The notes beneath the pieces were generated by a model. That model did no database searches. It was not told the DNA's origin and worked only from the letters and a program-made list of their open reading frames with translations. Below are positions 42,629 to 51,835 of a stretch of DNA of 64,000 nucleotides, one piece after another. The translations under genes were made by a program, and so were the position numbers. Each line of letters opens with the position of its first letter. Within the stretch, counting starts at the first letter, position 1. This DNA is from Streptomyces flavotricini (lineage in GTDB: Bacteria > Actinomycetota > Actinomycetes > Streptomycetales > Streptomycetaceae): NCBI RefSeq assembly GCF_020639365.1, contig NZ_JAINUL010000001.1, positions 3,995,309 to 4,059,308 of the forward strand, given 5' to 3'.

Positions 42629-42655
42629 CTCCCGGGTGGGGGGGCGGGGCACACG

Positions 42656-42701
42656 CGGACCGCCCCCGGTCGCCGTCTCGACGGTGACCGGGGGCGGTCC
42701 G
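42656..42701 (-). terminator. Intrinsic terminator of the transglycosylase gene
   Basis: A perfect 16-bp stem (CGGACCGCCCCCGGTC, 42656-42671, with 42686-42701) with a nested CCGTC/GACGG helper lies 24 nt past the minus-strand transglycosylase stop. Confidence 0.88.
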
Positions 42702-42724
42702 TGTGCGTGTGCGGACCGGACCGC

Positions 42725-44407
42725 TTACGCGGAGGGCGCCGGGGTCGGGGCCGGGGCCGCCGTGATCTTCAGGTCCAGGACCAGGACCACGTTGTCCTTC
42801 GTGATCAGGCGCAGGTGGTACGTGCCCGGGGCGACGTCCGTGGTGAACAGCTCCGGCACCGCGATCTTGCCGTCGGCGCCGGTCGGGGCCAGGAGCAGGC
42901 TCGTCACCTTGGCGCCGTCCTTGTCCTTGAACCAGGGTCCCTTGGACTTGGCCGGGTCCACGGGGACCCACGCGCCGCCCTCGTTCTTCTCGACGAGTGC
43001 GGCCGTGACCTGCGTGCCCTCCGCGGCCTTGCCCTGGGCCGTGGCCGTGACCTCCAGGCCCTTGAGGCTCTTGCCCGCCTCGACCTCCAGCGGCTTGTCC
43101 GCACCGGCGTCGGTCCGGGCCAGCTTGTCCGCGACCGGGGCCGGCTTCGCCGTGACCGTGCCGGTGAAGTTCACCGTCAGCTGCGCCTCGGTGTTGTACG
43201 CCGCCACCCGCAGCGTGAAGCCGCCCGACTTGGCACCGGCCTTCAGGCCGGGCAGGGCGGCGATGCCCTCGGAGTCCGTCTCGACCACGAGGAAGGTCTT
43301 GCCCTCGGTGCCGATGAAGGAGCCCGTGCTGTCGTCCTTGAGCTCGAACAGGATGGGCTTCGCGGCGGCCGGCTTGCCGTCGCTGAGCACCGCCTTGATC
43401 CTCGGGACCGCCGTGAACGCGGACCCGGCCTCGGCCTTGAGCTCCGCGCTGCCCAGCAGTTCCAGCTTGGCCAGGGTCGGCGTCGGCGTGGGCTTCTGCG
43501 GCTCCTGCGGCTTCGACGGCGTGGGAGTCGGGGTCGGGGTGGGGGTCGGCTTCGGCGTGGGCTTCGGCGTCGGGGTCGGGGTCGGCCTCGGCGTGGGAAG
43601 CGTCGTCGTGGGCGGCGTCGGGAAGTTCCCGGCCGGCGGGTTCGGCACCCCTGCGACACCGCTCTGGTACTGGTGCATGTACCCGACCACGGTGTTCACG
43701 TACTCGCGCGAGTTGTTGTAGCTGAGGATCGCCCGGTCGAGCTGCGCCTGGTCCGAGAGGTTCCGGTCACCCGCGCACAGGTAGAGGCCCGCGCCCAGCG
43801 CAGCGTCGTAGATGTTGTTCGGGTCGCGCTTGGAGTCACCGTTGCCGTCGGCGCCCCAGGTCGCCCAGGTGGACGGGATGAACTGCATCGGCCCGACGGC
43901 GCGGTCGTAGACGGCGTCCCCGTCGAACTCGCCCTTGTCGGTGTCCTTGACCTCGGCGAAGCCGTTGCCGTCGAGGCGCGGACCGCGGATCGGCTTCTCC
44001 GTGTAGCCGTCGTTCTTGAGCCCGTAACCGGAGGCGTGGACGGACTCGACGCGGCCGATGCCGGCGAGCAGCTGCCAGGGCAGCTTGCAGCCGGGCAGCG
44101 CGGCGGCCACGGAGATCTCGGCACGCTTGTACGCGTCGAGGGCGGTCGCGGGTATCCCGCTGGCCCCCTCGCCGGCGCCGGCACCCGCGGTGGGCGGCAC
44201 GGCCGGGTCGGCGAGCGGGTCGGGCAGATCGAGGCGGGCATCGCCGCGGTCGGTGGCCTGGGGGCTGTCCGGAGTGGGCTCGGACTCTCCCGCGTCGGCG
44301 GTGGACGTGTTGGTCACCACCGCGGCGGTCGTCAGGCTGGCCGCGAGCGCGGCCGTGCACAGGACCTTGCGCGAGGTGTTGACTAGGTGACGGTGAAGCG
44401 GCTTCAC
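42725..44407 (-). CDS. Secreted lytic transglycosylase with Pro/Thr linker
   Basis: A 560-residue exported protein. Signal peptide about 1-40 (VLCTAALAASLTTAAVV). The SLT/MltB-like domain (about 85-260) has the catalytic Glu in GIGRVESVHASG, plus RAVGPMQFIPSTWATWG and SYNNSREYVNTVVGYM. A Pro/Thr repeat linker (PTPTPKPTPKPTPTP) follows, then about 260 residues of beta-rich Ig-like or wall-binding sequence (AELKAEAGSAFTAVPRIKAVL). It cleaves the glycan strands of peptidoglycan. GTG 44407 is chosen to give a normal signal peptide; the open frame to 44473 is an alternative. Confidence 0.9.
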   Translation of the reverse strand: MKPLHRHLVNTSRKVLCTAALAASLTTAAVVTNTSTADAGESEPTPDSPQATDRGDARLDLPDPLADPAVPPTAGAGAGEGASGIPATALDAYKRAEISVAAALPGCKLPWQLLAGIGRVESVHASGYGLKNDGYTEKPIRGPRLDGNGFAEVKDTDKGEFDGDAVYDRAVGPMQFIPSTWATWGADGNGDSKRDPNNIYDAALGAGLYLCAGDRNLSDQAQLDRAILSYNNSREYVNTVVGYMHQYQSGVAGVPNPPAGNFPTPPTTTLPTPRPTPTPTPKPTPKPTPTPTPTPTPSKPQEPQKPTPTPTLAKLELLGSAELKAEAGSAFTAVPRIKAVLSDGKPAAAKPILFELKDDSTGSFIGTEGKTFLVVETDSEGIAALPGLKAGAKSGGFTLRVAAYNTEAQLTVNFTGTVTAKPAPVADKLARTDAGADKPLEVEAGKSLKGLEVTATAQGKAAEGTQVTAALVEKNEGGAWVPVDPAKSKGPWFKDKDGAKVTSLLLAPTGADGKIAVPELFTTDVAPGTYHLRLITKDNVVLVLDLKITAAPAPTPAPSA

Positions 44408-44761
44408 AGTTCGGCGATCCCCCCAAGGCGGCCGACAAGGTATACGACGGCGGGTCGAGCCGTGGATATCCACTGTCTATCAGGTATTCGGACACGACTC
44501 ACCGGCGCCCCGGCAGATATGACACACCATTCGTCTCGGCTTCACCGGCTCCTCACAGCCGTTCGCACAAAGGACGTTGACCCATACCGGAAAGGCCCCA
44601 AAGGCATACCGTATGACCCCTCTTGCCTCCTTAGGGTGGTTTCATGGCGCCCAGTACCAGGACGAGAAGGGGACGCCGGACGTCTCCATCGACGGCAAGC
44701 AGAGGGGACGGGCGGTGTGCCACGGACGGATCCGGCCCGACCGGTCCTACGGTGGGATGCC
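44408..44761. other. Divergent intergenic region (transglycosylase / SRPBCC gene)
   Basis: About 350 bases with no supported gene; the plus-strand frame 44577-44765 has no ribosome site or family resemblance. It contains a perfect 11-bp palindrome CATACCGTATG (44605-44615), a direct repeat of CATACCG at 44583-44589 and 44605-44611 (22-bp period), and TTGACC at 44577-44582 as a possible -35. These suggest a regulated promoter reading toward 44762. Confidence 0.45.
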
Positions 44762-45238
44762 ATGACCACCATCGAGCCGGTCCGCGTCCCCGATCTGTCG
44801 GACCGCCCCCATCAACTGACCGTCGAGCGGTCGATGATCGCCACCGAGCACACCCTGTACGCGGGGTGGACCGAGGAGTTCGACCGCTGGTTCGCCGCTC
44901 CGGGCTCGGTCCTGATGCGGGCCGAGGTGAACGCGCCGTTCTTCTTCGAGACCGAGTTCGCGCCGGAGCCGGAGGGCCCGCGGACCAGGTACCCCCACTA
45001 CGGGCGCTTCCTGCGCCTGGTCCCGAACCGGCTGGTGGAGCTGACCTGGGTGACGGGCCGGGGCGGCACGGAGGGCGCCGAGACGGTGGTCACGGTCGAG
45101 CTCCTCCCGCACCCGATCGGCACCCACGTACGGCTCACGCACGCGGGGTTCCACGACGAAGCGGCCCGGGACCGGCACGCGGTGGCCTGGGAGCAGGTAC
45201 TGGTGCAGCAGGACGAGGCGCTCACCGGGGAGGAGTGA
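44762..45238 (+). CDS. SRPBCC / Aha1-like START-domain protein
   Basis: A 158-residue protein of the SRPBCC superfamily related to AHSA1/Aha1 C-terminal domains: SMIATEHTLYAGWTEEFDRWFAAPG, YPHYGRFLRLVPNRLVELTWVTG and LLPHPIGTHVRLTHAGF. The helix-grip fold forms a hydrophobic ligand pocket. It is followed by a convergent AraC/GyrI-like regulator. Ligand unknown. ATG 44762. Confidence 0.85.
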   Translation: MTTIEPVRVPDLSDRPHQLTVERSMIATEHTLYAGWTEEFDRWFAAPGSVLMRAEVNAPFFFETEFAPEPEGPRTRYPHYGRFLRLVPNRLVELTWVTGRGGTEGAETVVTVELLPHPIGTHVRLTHAGFHDEAARDRHAVAWEQVLVQQDEALTGEE

Positions 45239-45282
45239 GGGCCGGGAGGCGCGGGCCGCGTTCGAGCTGTCAGCGGAGGGGC

Positions 45283-46143
45283 TCAGCCGTGCTCGGGCTC
45301 GACCGGGAGCCAGAGTTCGGCCTCGACCTCGGTCTCGTCCGACGGGCGGACGCGGAGGATCTCCGGGCCCGAGCGGCTGCGGTACCCGTTCGACGGGAAC
45401 CATTCGGTGAACACGTCGCGCCACAGCTCCTGGACGGCCTGCGGCATCGGACCGGTGGTGGTGAAGACCGCCCAGGTGCCGGGCGGGACGGCCAAGGACG
45501 TCGTGCCCTCCGGGGCCGCGGACGTGACCACGGCCTGGTAGTAGTCGAGTTCGGTGCCCTCGGCCCGGCTGGGGTCCAGGTCGTCGCAGACGGCGACGAT
45601 GCCGTACGGCTCCTGGTCCGAGAGCTTCTCCAGGCTCTCCAGTGTCCGCGGGTCGATCCGGCGGACGAAGTCCATGATCGCCTGGTTCGGGCCGGCGTGC
45701 ACCAGGGGTACCCGGGCCTTGGGCCCGGCGACGGTGAAGGCCTGCTTGTCCACGATGCGGTAGCGCATGCTGCTGCTCCCTTCGATGGTGAGGCGGAAGG
45801 CCATCCGGGACTGGGAGCTGAGCTCGGCGCCGGTGCGCCGGGCCTCGCCGGGGCCGATGCCGTGCATGGCACGGAACGCCCGCGCGAACGCCTCGCCCGA
45901 GCCGTATCCGTAGCGCACGGCGATGTCCAGCAACGTCGCGCGCCCCGCGAGCACTTCGGCGCCCGCGAGGGTCAGCCGGCGGCGCCGTACGTACTGCGAC
46001 AGCGGCATGCCCGCCAGCGCGGAGAACATCCGGCGCAGGTGGTACTCCGAGGTGGCCGCGATGCGGGCCAGCTCGTCCGCTTCGATCGCCTGGTCGAGAT
46101 GGCGCTCGATGTGCTCCATGGCCTGGTTCAGCCGGTCCAGCAT
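45283..46143 (-). CDS. AraC regulator with GyrI-like effector domain
   Basis: A 286-residue Rob/SoxS-like transcription factor. The N-terminal double helix-turn-helix (residues 1 to about 110: ADELARIAATSEYHLRRMFSALAG, LLDIAVRYGYGSGEAFARAFRAMHG) is followed by a GyrI-like small-molecule-binding domain (about 125-286). That domain shows tandem SHS2-type strands and terminal EILRVRPSDETEVEAELWLPVE. BmrR- and Rob-type effector domains bind amphipathic or cationic compounds. Start ATG 46143. The target is probably one of its neighbours; unproven. Confidence 0.9.
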   Translation of the reverse strand: MLDRLNQAMEHIERHLDQAIEADELARIAATSEYHLRRMFSALAGMPLSQYVRRRRLTLAGAEVLAGRATLLDIAVRYGYGSGEAFARAFRAMHGIGPGEARRTGAELSSQSRMAFRLTIEGSSSMRYRIVDKQAFTVAGPKARVPLVHAGPNQAIMDFVRRIDPRTLESLEKLSDQEPYGIVAVCDDLDPSRAEGTELDYYQAVVTSAAPEGTTSLAVPPGTWAVFTTTGPMPQAVQELWRDVFTEWFPSNGYRSRSGPEILRVRPSDETEVEAELWLPVEPEHG

Positions 46144-46562
46144 GTCCGGTGTCCTTCCTCTTTGCGATCACCACGCTAGGCAGCGCCCACCCTGCCGGAC
46201 CCGACATCCTGTGCCCGATCCGGTCGGGTGCCGTCATCCGAGGAAGGGCTGCCGCCGGCGTTCGTCGATCCGGCGAGCGGCTAGGGGCGGGCGAGGCCGC
46301 CTCGTTCCCGCAGATCCTCGGCGCGTGGACCGGGACGCCGGACCACCCGGACGACCGCCCGGAGATCGCCCGGCCGATCGACGAGCCCGCCGGCGGCAGG
46401 TCCGAGCGCCGGGTCCCGCCGCCCACGGCCCCCCTCGGCCGAACGGGTGAGACCCGTACGCCGTCCGGCCGTGTCGGCGGGACGGCGCGTGCGTCGGGGC
46501 TGTTGCGTCGGGCTGTTGCGTCGGAGCGGTGCAACGGCCCACCCGGCAAGGAGATCAGGACG
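46144..46562. other. Divergent intergenic region (AraC / AhpD-like)
   Basis: About 420 bases between two divergent genes. The plus-strand frame is open from 46149 into the AhpD-like gene but has no ribosome site or family resemblance, so I regard it as non-coding. Just before the gene are three near-copies of GCGTCGG(G)GCTGTT (46491-46504, 46505-46517, partial 46518-46527). Nothing else is recognised. Confidence 0.45.
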
Positions 46563-47036
46563 ATGGACGCTCGGCTCGACTTCTTCGGCAACGCCCTCGC
46601 CGCCAAGTTCGCGCGGTACATCAACTCGGCGAACAAGGTCATCGCCGACTCCACCCTGCCGCACGCCACGCAGGAGCTGGTGAAGCTGCGGGCCAGCCAG
46701 ATCAACGGCTGCGGCTTCTGTACCGACATGCACTACAAGGACGCCGTGCACGCCGGGGAGGACGCGGTGCGGCTCAATCTGGTCGCGGCCTGGCGTGAGG
46801 CCACGGTGTTCACCGACGCCGAGCGGGCGGCCCTCGAACTCGCGGAGCAGGGTACGCGCATCGCCGACGCGGCCGGCGGGGTCACGGACGAAGCCTGGGC
46901 CGAAGCCTCCGAGCACTACGACGAGGACCAGCTGGCGGCCCTCGTCTCCCTCATCGCCCTGATCAACACCTACAACCGGATGAACGTGATCGTCCAGCAG
47001 CCGGCCGGCGGCTACCAGCCGGGCCAGTTCGGCTGA
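46563..47036 (+). CDS. Carboxymuconolactone decarboxylase / AhpD-like protein
   Basis: A 157-residue all-helical AhpD-fold protein. The redox pair Cys50-x-x-Cys53 with His57 lies in INGCGFCTDMHYKDA, as in alkylhydroperoxidase AhpD-like proteins. It could act as a thiol peroxidase or disulfide reductase. ATG 46563 has AAGGAG about 9 nt upstream. Such genes often pair with an ECF sigma factor, which is not present here. Confidence 0.92.
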   Translation: MDARLDFFGNALAAKFARYINSANKVIADSTLPHATQELVKLRASQINGCGFCTDMHYKDAVHAGEDAVRLNLVAAWREATVFTDAERAALELAEQGTRIADAAGGVTDEAWAEASEHYDEDQLAALVSLIALINTYNRMNVIVQQPAGGYQPGQFG

Positions 47037-47148
47037 TCCGTACCGATCCCCGGCCGCTCTCCCGGCGGAACGGCTGCGTCCCACGTCCTGTGCGCTGCAC
47101 ACTCGACGAGGGTCCGTCACGTCGCTTTCCCCACCCCGTGGAGCAGCC

Positions 47149-47838
47149 GTGGAGTCTTCGGAAACACCGGTCACGATCACCCCGCAGCAGGCCGCCCACG
47201 GGGTGATCCTGAGCGTGCCGCTGCCGACCGGCCATGCCCGGCTGCGCATTCCGCCCTCCCGGGACGGGGACCTCGTACGGGCCCGGGTCGGGCAGGACGA
47301 GGTGCTCGTACGGATCCGGGTCGCCGGGGCGCCTGCGCCGCAGGCGACCGTGTCGAACGCGCGGGGGTGTCTGGTCGCGCTGGGCGTCTCCCTCGCCGTC
47401 GTGGTGGGGGTGGTCCTGCTGAACGGCGGGGGCGACGACGGCGACGGCGCTGCCTCCCCGGCCCCCGCCCCCTCGTACGCCTCCCCCACCCGCTCTCCGA
47501 TCCCCGTCCCGCCGCCCGTGAGCACGGAGACCGACGCCCTCGCCCCGCCCTCCGAGGAGCCGGCCCCCACGCCGTTCGACCGGGGGACCTGCCTGAACGG
47601 GCAGCTCCCCGACTCGACCACCGCGCAGCGGGTCGACGGGGTGAAGGAGGTCTCCTGCTCGGCCTCCGACGCGCACTACAAGGTGATCGAGCGCATCCCG
47701 CTGACGTCAGAGCTGGACCGCTGCAACGGGAATCCGAAGACCCAGTACGCGTTCTCGTACCGGTACAGCCGCGGCGGGGTCACCATCAACGAGTACGTGT
47801 ACTGCCTCGTCGGCCTCGGCTCGTACGCCCGCGACTGA
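47149..47838 (+). CDS. Single-pass membrane protein, LppU-like C-terminus
   Basis: A 229-residue protein. N-terminal cytoplasmic part of about 70 residues, one membrane helix (about 75-90, GCLVALGVSLAVVVGVVLL), a Pro/Ala/Ser linker, then an extracytoplasmic domain of about 90 residues with paired Cys (GTCLNGQLPDSTTAQRV, EVSCSA, LDRCNGN, YVYCLVG). That resembles the LppU/SCO3897-type domain of Streptomyces lipoproteins. Function unknown. GTG 47149 is the start. It converges on the next gene with an 8-nt gap. Confidence 0.75.
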   Translation: MESSETPVTITPQQAAHGVILSVPLPTGHARLRIPPSRDGDLVRARVGQDEVLVRIRVAGAPAPQATVSNARGCLVALGVSLAVVVGVVLLNGGGDDGDGAASPAPAPSYASPTRSPIPVPPPVSTETDALAPPSEEPAPTPFDRGTCLNGQLPDSTTAQRVDGVKEVSCSASDAHYKVIERIPLTSELDRCNGNPKTQYAFSYRYSRGGVTINEYVYCLVGLGSYARD

Positions 47839-47846
47839 GGCGCGGC

Positions 47847-48554
47847 CTACCCGGCCGCGCCCGCCGCGCCCGCCGCCCCCGCCGCCCCCGCCAGGATCAG
47901 CGCCAGCTCCGCCGGCTGCGAGAACATCGGCCAGTGGCCGGTGTCCATGCGGACCAGGGTCCAGTGCCCGCTCTCCACCAGCCCGTTCACGACCGGGCCC
48001 GGGTCCTCTCCGTCCAGCAGGCATTTGACGTACGTCGCCGGGAGCTCGCGGAGCGGGGCCTTCAGCTCGGCCGGTTCCGTCAGGGTGGCGCCCGGGTGGG
48101 GGGTCACGCCCTTGACGAAGCGGGTGACCTGCTCCTCGGTGAGGCCCTGGCCCGCGCAGTCGGCGGGGGTCAGGGGCGGCCAGAAACCCTCGTGGGCGGC
48201 GATCTCGGCCTCCACCGGCCAGGCGTCCGAGAACGACTTCCCGTCCACCGGGACGTTGGCGTCCACGAACACCGCCCGCGTCAGCCGGTCGCCGATGCGC
48301 TCGGCGGCCTGGCCGACCGGGATGCCCGAGTAGCTGTGGCCGACCAGGACCACGTCCCGCAGGTCGAGGCGCTCCACCTCGGCCACGATGTCCCGGACGT
48401 GCGTCCGCTGTCCGGCCGGTGCGCCGCTGCGCTCGGCGAGGCCGGACAGCGTCAGCGGGTGGACTTCGTGCCCCGCCGCGCGCAGCGGCGCGGCCACCTC
48501 CTCCCACGCCCACGCGCCGAGCCATGTGCCTGCCACCAGTACGTAGTTCGCCAT
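47847..48554 (-). CDS. Alpha/beta hydrolase
   Basis: A 235-residue alpha/beta hydrolase of the HNL/methylesterase-like group. The nucleophile elbow is VGHSYSG (Ser74), the oxyanion region LVAGTWLGAWAWEEV, and the likely catalytic His is in DTGHWPMFSQP near residue 209. The C-terminus ends in a run of Ala-Gly-Ala repeats (about residues 223-235) encoded by GCC/GCG triplets, probably slippage-prone and dispensable. Substrate unknown; esterase likely. Confidence 0.88.
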   Translation of the reverse strand: MANYVLVAGTWLGAWAWEEVAAPLRAAGHEVHPLTLSGLAERSGAPAGQRTHVRDIVAEVERLDLRDVVLVGHSYSGIPVGQAAERIGDRLTRAVFVDANVPVDGKSFSDAWPVEAEIAAHEGFWPPLTPADCAGQGLTEEQVTRFVKGVTPHPGATLTEPAELKAPLRELPATYVKCLLDGEDPGPVVNGLVESGHWTLVRMDTGHWPMFSQPAELALILAGAAGAAGAAGAAG

Positions 48555-48594
48555 GGCGGCACCGTAGCCCGACCCACTGACAGCGCCCGCGGTC

Positions 48595-50328
48595 TCAGTC
48601 CCCGTACAGCGCGCCGATCTCCGCCGCGTAGCGCTGCGCCACCGCCGTGCGGCGGAGCTTGAGGGTCGGGGTCAGGGTGCCGGCCTCGACCGTGAGGTCC
48701 TCGAGGAGGATGTGGAAGGCGCGGATGCGGGCCGGGCGGGAGACCGTGGCGTTGGCCGCCGCGACCGCCTCCTCGACCAGGGCGCGGACCGCGGGGTGGG
48801 CGGCCGCGGCCGGCAGGGCCGGGTCGAGGTCCTCGCGCCGCGCCCAGGCCGCGATCTCCTCCGCGTCCAGGGTGATCAGGGCGACCGGGTGGGGCCGGCG
48901 GTCGCCGATGAGGACCGCCCGCGAGACGTACCGGGAGCGCTGGACGGCGAACTCGACCTCCGTCGGCGTGATGTTCTTGCCCGCCGAGGTGATGATCAGC
49001 TCCTTCTTGCGCCCGATGATCGACAGGAACCCGTCGTCGTCCAGTTCCCCCAGGTCCCCGGTGCGCAGCCAGCCCTGCGCGTCCAGCACCTGCGCCGTAG
49101 CGGCCGGGTTCGCGTGGTAGCCGGGGAAGACCATAGGCCCCCGGACCAGGATCTCGCCGTCCTGCGCGATGCGGACCTCGCAGCCCGCGACGGGCTTGCC
49201 GACCGTGCCGTGGCGGGTGGCCTCTGCGTGGTTCATGCTGATCAGCCCGGCGGTCTCGGTCATGCCGTAGCCCTCGTAGATCGTGATCCCGCAAGCCCGC
49301 AGGAAGTCCATGGTCGCCGGGGCGATCGGCGCCGCGCCGGTCACCGCCTGGTTCAGCCGGCCCCCGAAGGCGCCCCTGACCAGCGAATACAGGTTCTTCT
49401 CCGCCTCCTCCCAGGCCGGCCGGTCGGACTCGGGCAGCCGCCCTTCCGCCGCGAGCACCCCGATCCGCACCGCCTCCCGGAAGCGCTGCGCGCCGCCCTC
49501 CTGGGATTCGGCCATCGACAGCACCACCGAATGCACCTTCTCGAACAGCCGGGGTACGGAGGGCAGATGGGTGGGCCGCGCCTCGGCCAGCTCGGACAGC
49601 ACGTCCTCGATCCGGCCGCCGAAGTAGCACAGCTCCCCGCCCTCCAGCAGGGTCGTGAACTGGATCAGCTGGGCCAGCACGTGCGCCAGCGGCAGGTACA
49701 GGTACGTGGAGTCGCCCGGTCCTCCGTGGACCAGCGGGCGCGTCGCGTCCTGGACGGCGCCCATGTTCCCGTGCGTGAGGCGGCAGCCCTTCGGCAGGCC
49801 CGTCGTCCCCGAGGTGTAGATGATCGACGCGTCGGCGGCCGGGGTCACCCGCCGGGCCCGCTCCAGGAGTTCCGCCTCCGGGGCGGCTTCGAGGCCCGGC
49901 AGCGCGTCCATCCGTACGACCGCCCGCAGCCCCGGGAGCTTCGCCCGCAGTGCCTCCACCCGCTCCGCCTGCGCCGCGTCGTCGCAGACGACGGCCACCG
50001 CCTCCGCGTCCGAGAGGACCCAGGCCAGCTCTTCCTCCCCCGCCGTCGGATAGACCGGGACGAGCACGGCGCCCGCCGCCAGGATCCCGAAGTGGGTGTA
50101 CGTCCACGCCGGTCGGGTCTCGGCCAGGACCGCCACCCGCTCGCCGGGCCCGACCCCCAGCCCGATGAGCGCCCGGCCGGTCCGCCGTACGCGCTCGCGC
50201 AGTTCGGCGTAGGTGACGGTGGCCCACCCGCCGTCCGGGTCCCGGTGGCGCAGGGCGCTCTCGGCGCCGTACCGCTCCCCCGTCCACTCCGTGAACACCG
50301 CCAGCGTCTCCGGTCGCACAGCGTCCAT
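48595..50328 (-). CDS. Long-chain fatty acid-CoA ligase (AMP-forming)
   Basis: A 577-residue adenylate-forming enzyme that activates fatty acids to acyl-CoA. P-loop A3 is IIYTSGTTGLPKG, A5 GYGMTETAG, A7/A8 GWLRTGDLGELDDDGFLSIIGRKKELI, and the C-terminal catalytic Lys region is TPTLKLRR. It resembles FadD15-type enzymes. ATG 50328 lies opposite a divergent AraC regulator with a palindrome between them, suggesting regulation by that protein. Confidence 0.93.
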   Translation of the reverse strand: MDAVRPETLAVFTEWTGERYGAESALRHRDPDGGWATVTYAELRERVRRTGRALIGLGVGPGERVAVLAETRPAWTYTHFGILAAGAVLVPVYPTAGEEELAWVLSDAEAVAVVCDDAAQAERVEALRAKLPGLRAVVRMDALPGLEAAPEAELLERARRVTPAADASIIYTSGTTGLPKGCRLTHGNMGAVQDATRPLVHGGPGDSTYLYLPLAHVLAQLIQFTTLLEGGELCYFGGRIEDVLSELAEARPTHLPSVPRLFEKVHSVVLSMAESQEGGAQRFREAVRIGVLAAEGRLPESDRPAWEEAEKNLYSLVRGAFGGRLNQAVTGAAPIAPATMDFLRACGITIYEGYGMTETAGLISMNHAEATRHGTVGKPVAGCEVRIAQDGEILVRGPMVFPGYHANPAATAQVLDAQGWLRTGDLGELDDDGFLSIIGRKKELIITSAGKNITPTEVEFAVQRSRYVSRAVLIGDRRPHPVALITLDAEEIAAWARREDLDPALPAAAAHPAVRALVEEAVAAANATVSRPARIRAFHILLEDLTVEAGTLTPTLKLRRTAVAQRYAAEIGALYGD

Positions 50329-50348
50329 CGCGTTCGCCTCCCTGGGGT

Positions 50349-50363
50349 ACGTACGACGTACGT
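50349..50363. promoter_or_regulatory. Palindromic site between ligase and AraC regulator
   Basis: ACGTACGACGTACGT (50349-50363) has ACGTA/TACGT arms around CGACG, 21 nt upstream of the ligase ATG. It is a candidate operator for the divergent regulator or another repressor. No known consensus recognised. Confidence 0.45.
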
Positions 50364-50457
50364 CGGACCGACGCTAGAGCGCCAACCCTTCCGCGCGACA
50401 TGACCGGAAGCGTCACGCCCCCTGACCGCAGCGCTCATCCGGGCTACCGTCGGAGCC

Positions 50458-51471
50458 ATGGGGAGGCGGACGATCACCGTGCACCATGTGCGTGCCCTGC
50501 TCGCGGGGGCGGCGCGCGGCGGCATCGACACCGTGCCGCTGCTCCAGGAGGCGCAGATCCCGCCGCTGCTGCTCGGCGACGACCGGGCGCGGATCACTCC
50601 GGCGCAGTTCGCCCGGCTCTTCCGGGCGCTGTACCGGACCACGCAGGACGAGTTCCTCGGTCTGTCGGGGGTGCCGAGCCGCCCGGGCACGTTCGCGATG
50701 ATGTGTCACGCCTCGCTCGGCTGCCGGGACCTCGGGGCGGCGGTGGAGCGTGCCGCGACCTTCTACGGCCTGTTTCCGGGCGGCCCGGAACTGCTGTTGG
50801 AGGTCGTCGGCGCGGAGGCCCGTTTCACGGTGCGCAACGATTTCGCGCGGGACGATGAGCGGTTCCTGACCGAGTGCGTGCTCGCCATCTGGCACCGGCT
50901 GAGCAGCTGGCTGATCGGGCGGCGCATCCCGCTGGCGTACGCGGCGTTCGCGTACCCCGCGCCGCCGCACGAGGCGGAGTACCAGATCCTGTTCGACTGC
51001 CCGGTCCGCTTCGGGGCGGACCGTACGGGGGCGGCCTTCGACGCGCACTGGCTGGCCGCACCGCTCGTACGGGACGAGGCGGCGCTGGACGCGATGCTGC
51101 GGCGGGCCCCCTTCGACCTGCTGTCGCGGCCGGAGTACGGGACGACGGTCGCGGAGCAGGTCCACCGGGCCCTGGCCGGGCAGTTGCGGACTTCGCCGCG
51201 GCTGCCGGCGCTGGGGGAGGTGGCGGCGCGCCTCGCCGTGTCGCCGGCGACGCTGCGGCGCCGGCTGCAGCAGGAGGGCACGTCGTTCCAGCAGCTGAAG
51301 GACCACGTGCGGCGGGACGCGGCGATCGCGGGGCTGGCGGAGAGCGGCGAGCCGATCGCGGAACTCGCGGCCCGGCTCGGCTTCTCGGAGGACACGGCCT
51401 TCCACCGCGCGTTCCGCCGCTGGACGGGCACGACGCCGGGGGCGTACAGGATCGCGTCGGGCACCCCTTGA
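50458..51471 (+). CDS. AraC family regulator, OruR/ArgR-like type
   Basis: A 337-residue transcription factor with an N-terminal Arabinose_bd-type ligand domain (about 15-205, FARLFRALYRTTQDEFLGLS, TFAMMCHASLGCRDLGAAVERAATFY) and a C-terminal AraC helix-turn-helix (about 235-335, LGEVAARLAVSPATLRRRLQQEG, PIAELAARLGFSEDTAFHRAFRRWTG). This subfamily often controls lipid, steroid or amino-acid catabolism. It diverges from a fatty acid-CoA ligase, its probable target. ATG 50458. Confidence 0.92.
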   Translation: MGRRTITVHHVRALLAGAARGGIDTVPLLQEAQIPPLLLGDDRARITPAQFARLFRALYRTTQDEFLGLSGVPSRPGTFAMMCHASLGCRDLGAAVERAATFYGLFPGGPELLLEVVGAEARFTVRNDFARDDERFLTECVLAIWHRLSSWLIGRRIPLAYAAFAYPAPPHEAEYQILFDCPVRFGADRTGAAFDAHWLAAPLVRDEAALDAMLRRAPFDLLSRPEYGTTVAEQVHRALAGQLRTSPRLPALGEVAARLAVSPATLRRRLQQEGTSFQQLKDHVRRDAAIAGLAESGEPIAELAARLGFSEDTAFHRAFRRWTGTTPGAYRIASGTP

Positions 51472-51835
51472 CCCCTTCGGCTAGGGGATGTTGACGGTCG
51501 CCGGCTGCCGCACGCCCCTCGCCCGGGGGCCACAGCGCGGCATCGGGTTCGGAAGCAGTGCCACCGGGTGGGAGGAGGCGCCGACGGCCCGCGTTTGGTG
51601 AACGACTGCCAGAGCGTGGCCAGCGCCACGAGCGTGCGCGAAGGAACGCCACCGACGCGAACGGGCGGCGCGGCGCAGTGGGGTCAGGTTCACCTCGTCG
51701 GGCGAGTCCGCGGCCTACCGGGTGTGAGGGCGGGTCAGGAAAGGTGAGCTGCGCGGTCAGCGACGTTCCGACCGGTCGGTCACTACGTTCTCCTCACCCG
51801 TTCCCCGCACGAAACGCTCGTTGGGAGAGCCGCCC
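51472..51835. other. Non-coding interval upstream of the lipase, with palindrome
   Basis: About 360 bases without a supported gene. The minus-strand frame at 51481-51693 has no recognisable product. A 12-bp palindrome CCGACCGGTCGG (51768-51779) lies 57 nt before the lipase ATG and resembles TetR-family half-site symmetry. A lipase promoter is presumably in the last 100 bases. Confidence 0.45.

Noticed and set aside
43480..43600. Regular GTCGGGGTC/GGCTTCGGC repeats resembling a VNTR or CRISPR-like array
   Set aside because: They encode the Pro/Thr linker of the transglycosylase in frame and have no spacer structure.
46149..46562. N-terminal extension of the AhpD-like protein to 46149
   Set aside because: No ribosome site and no similarity; AAGGAG precedes ATG 46563, which gives the standard AhpD length.
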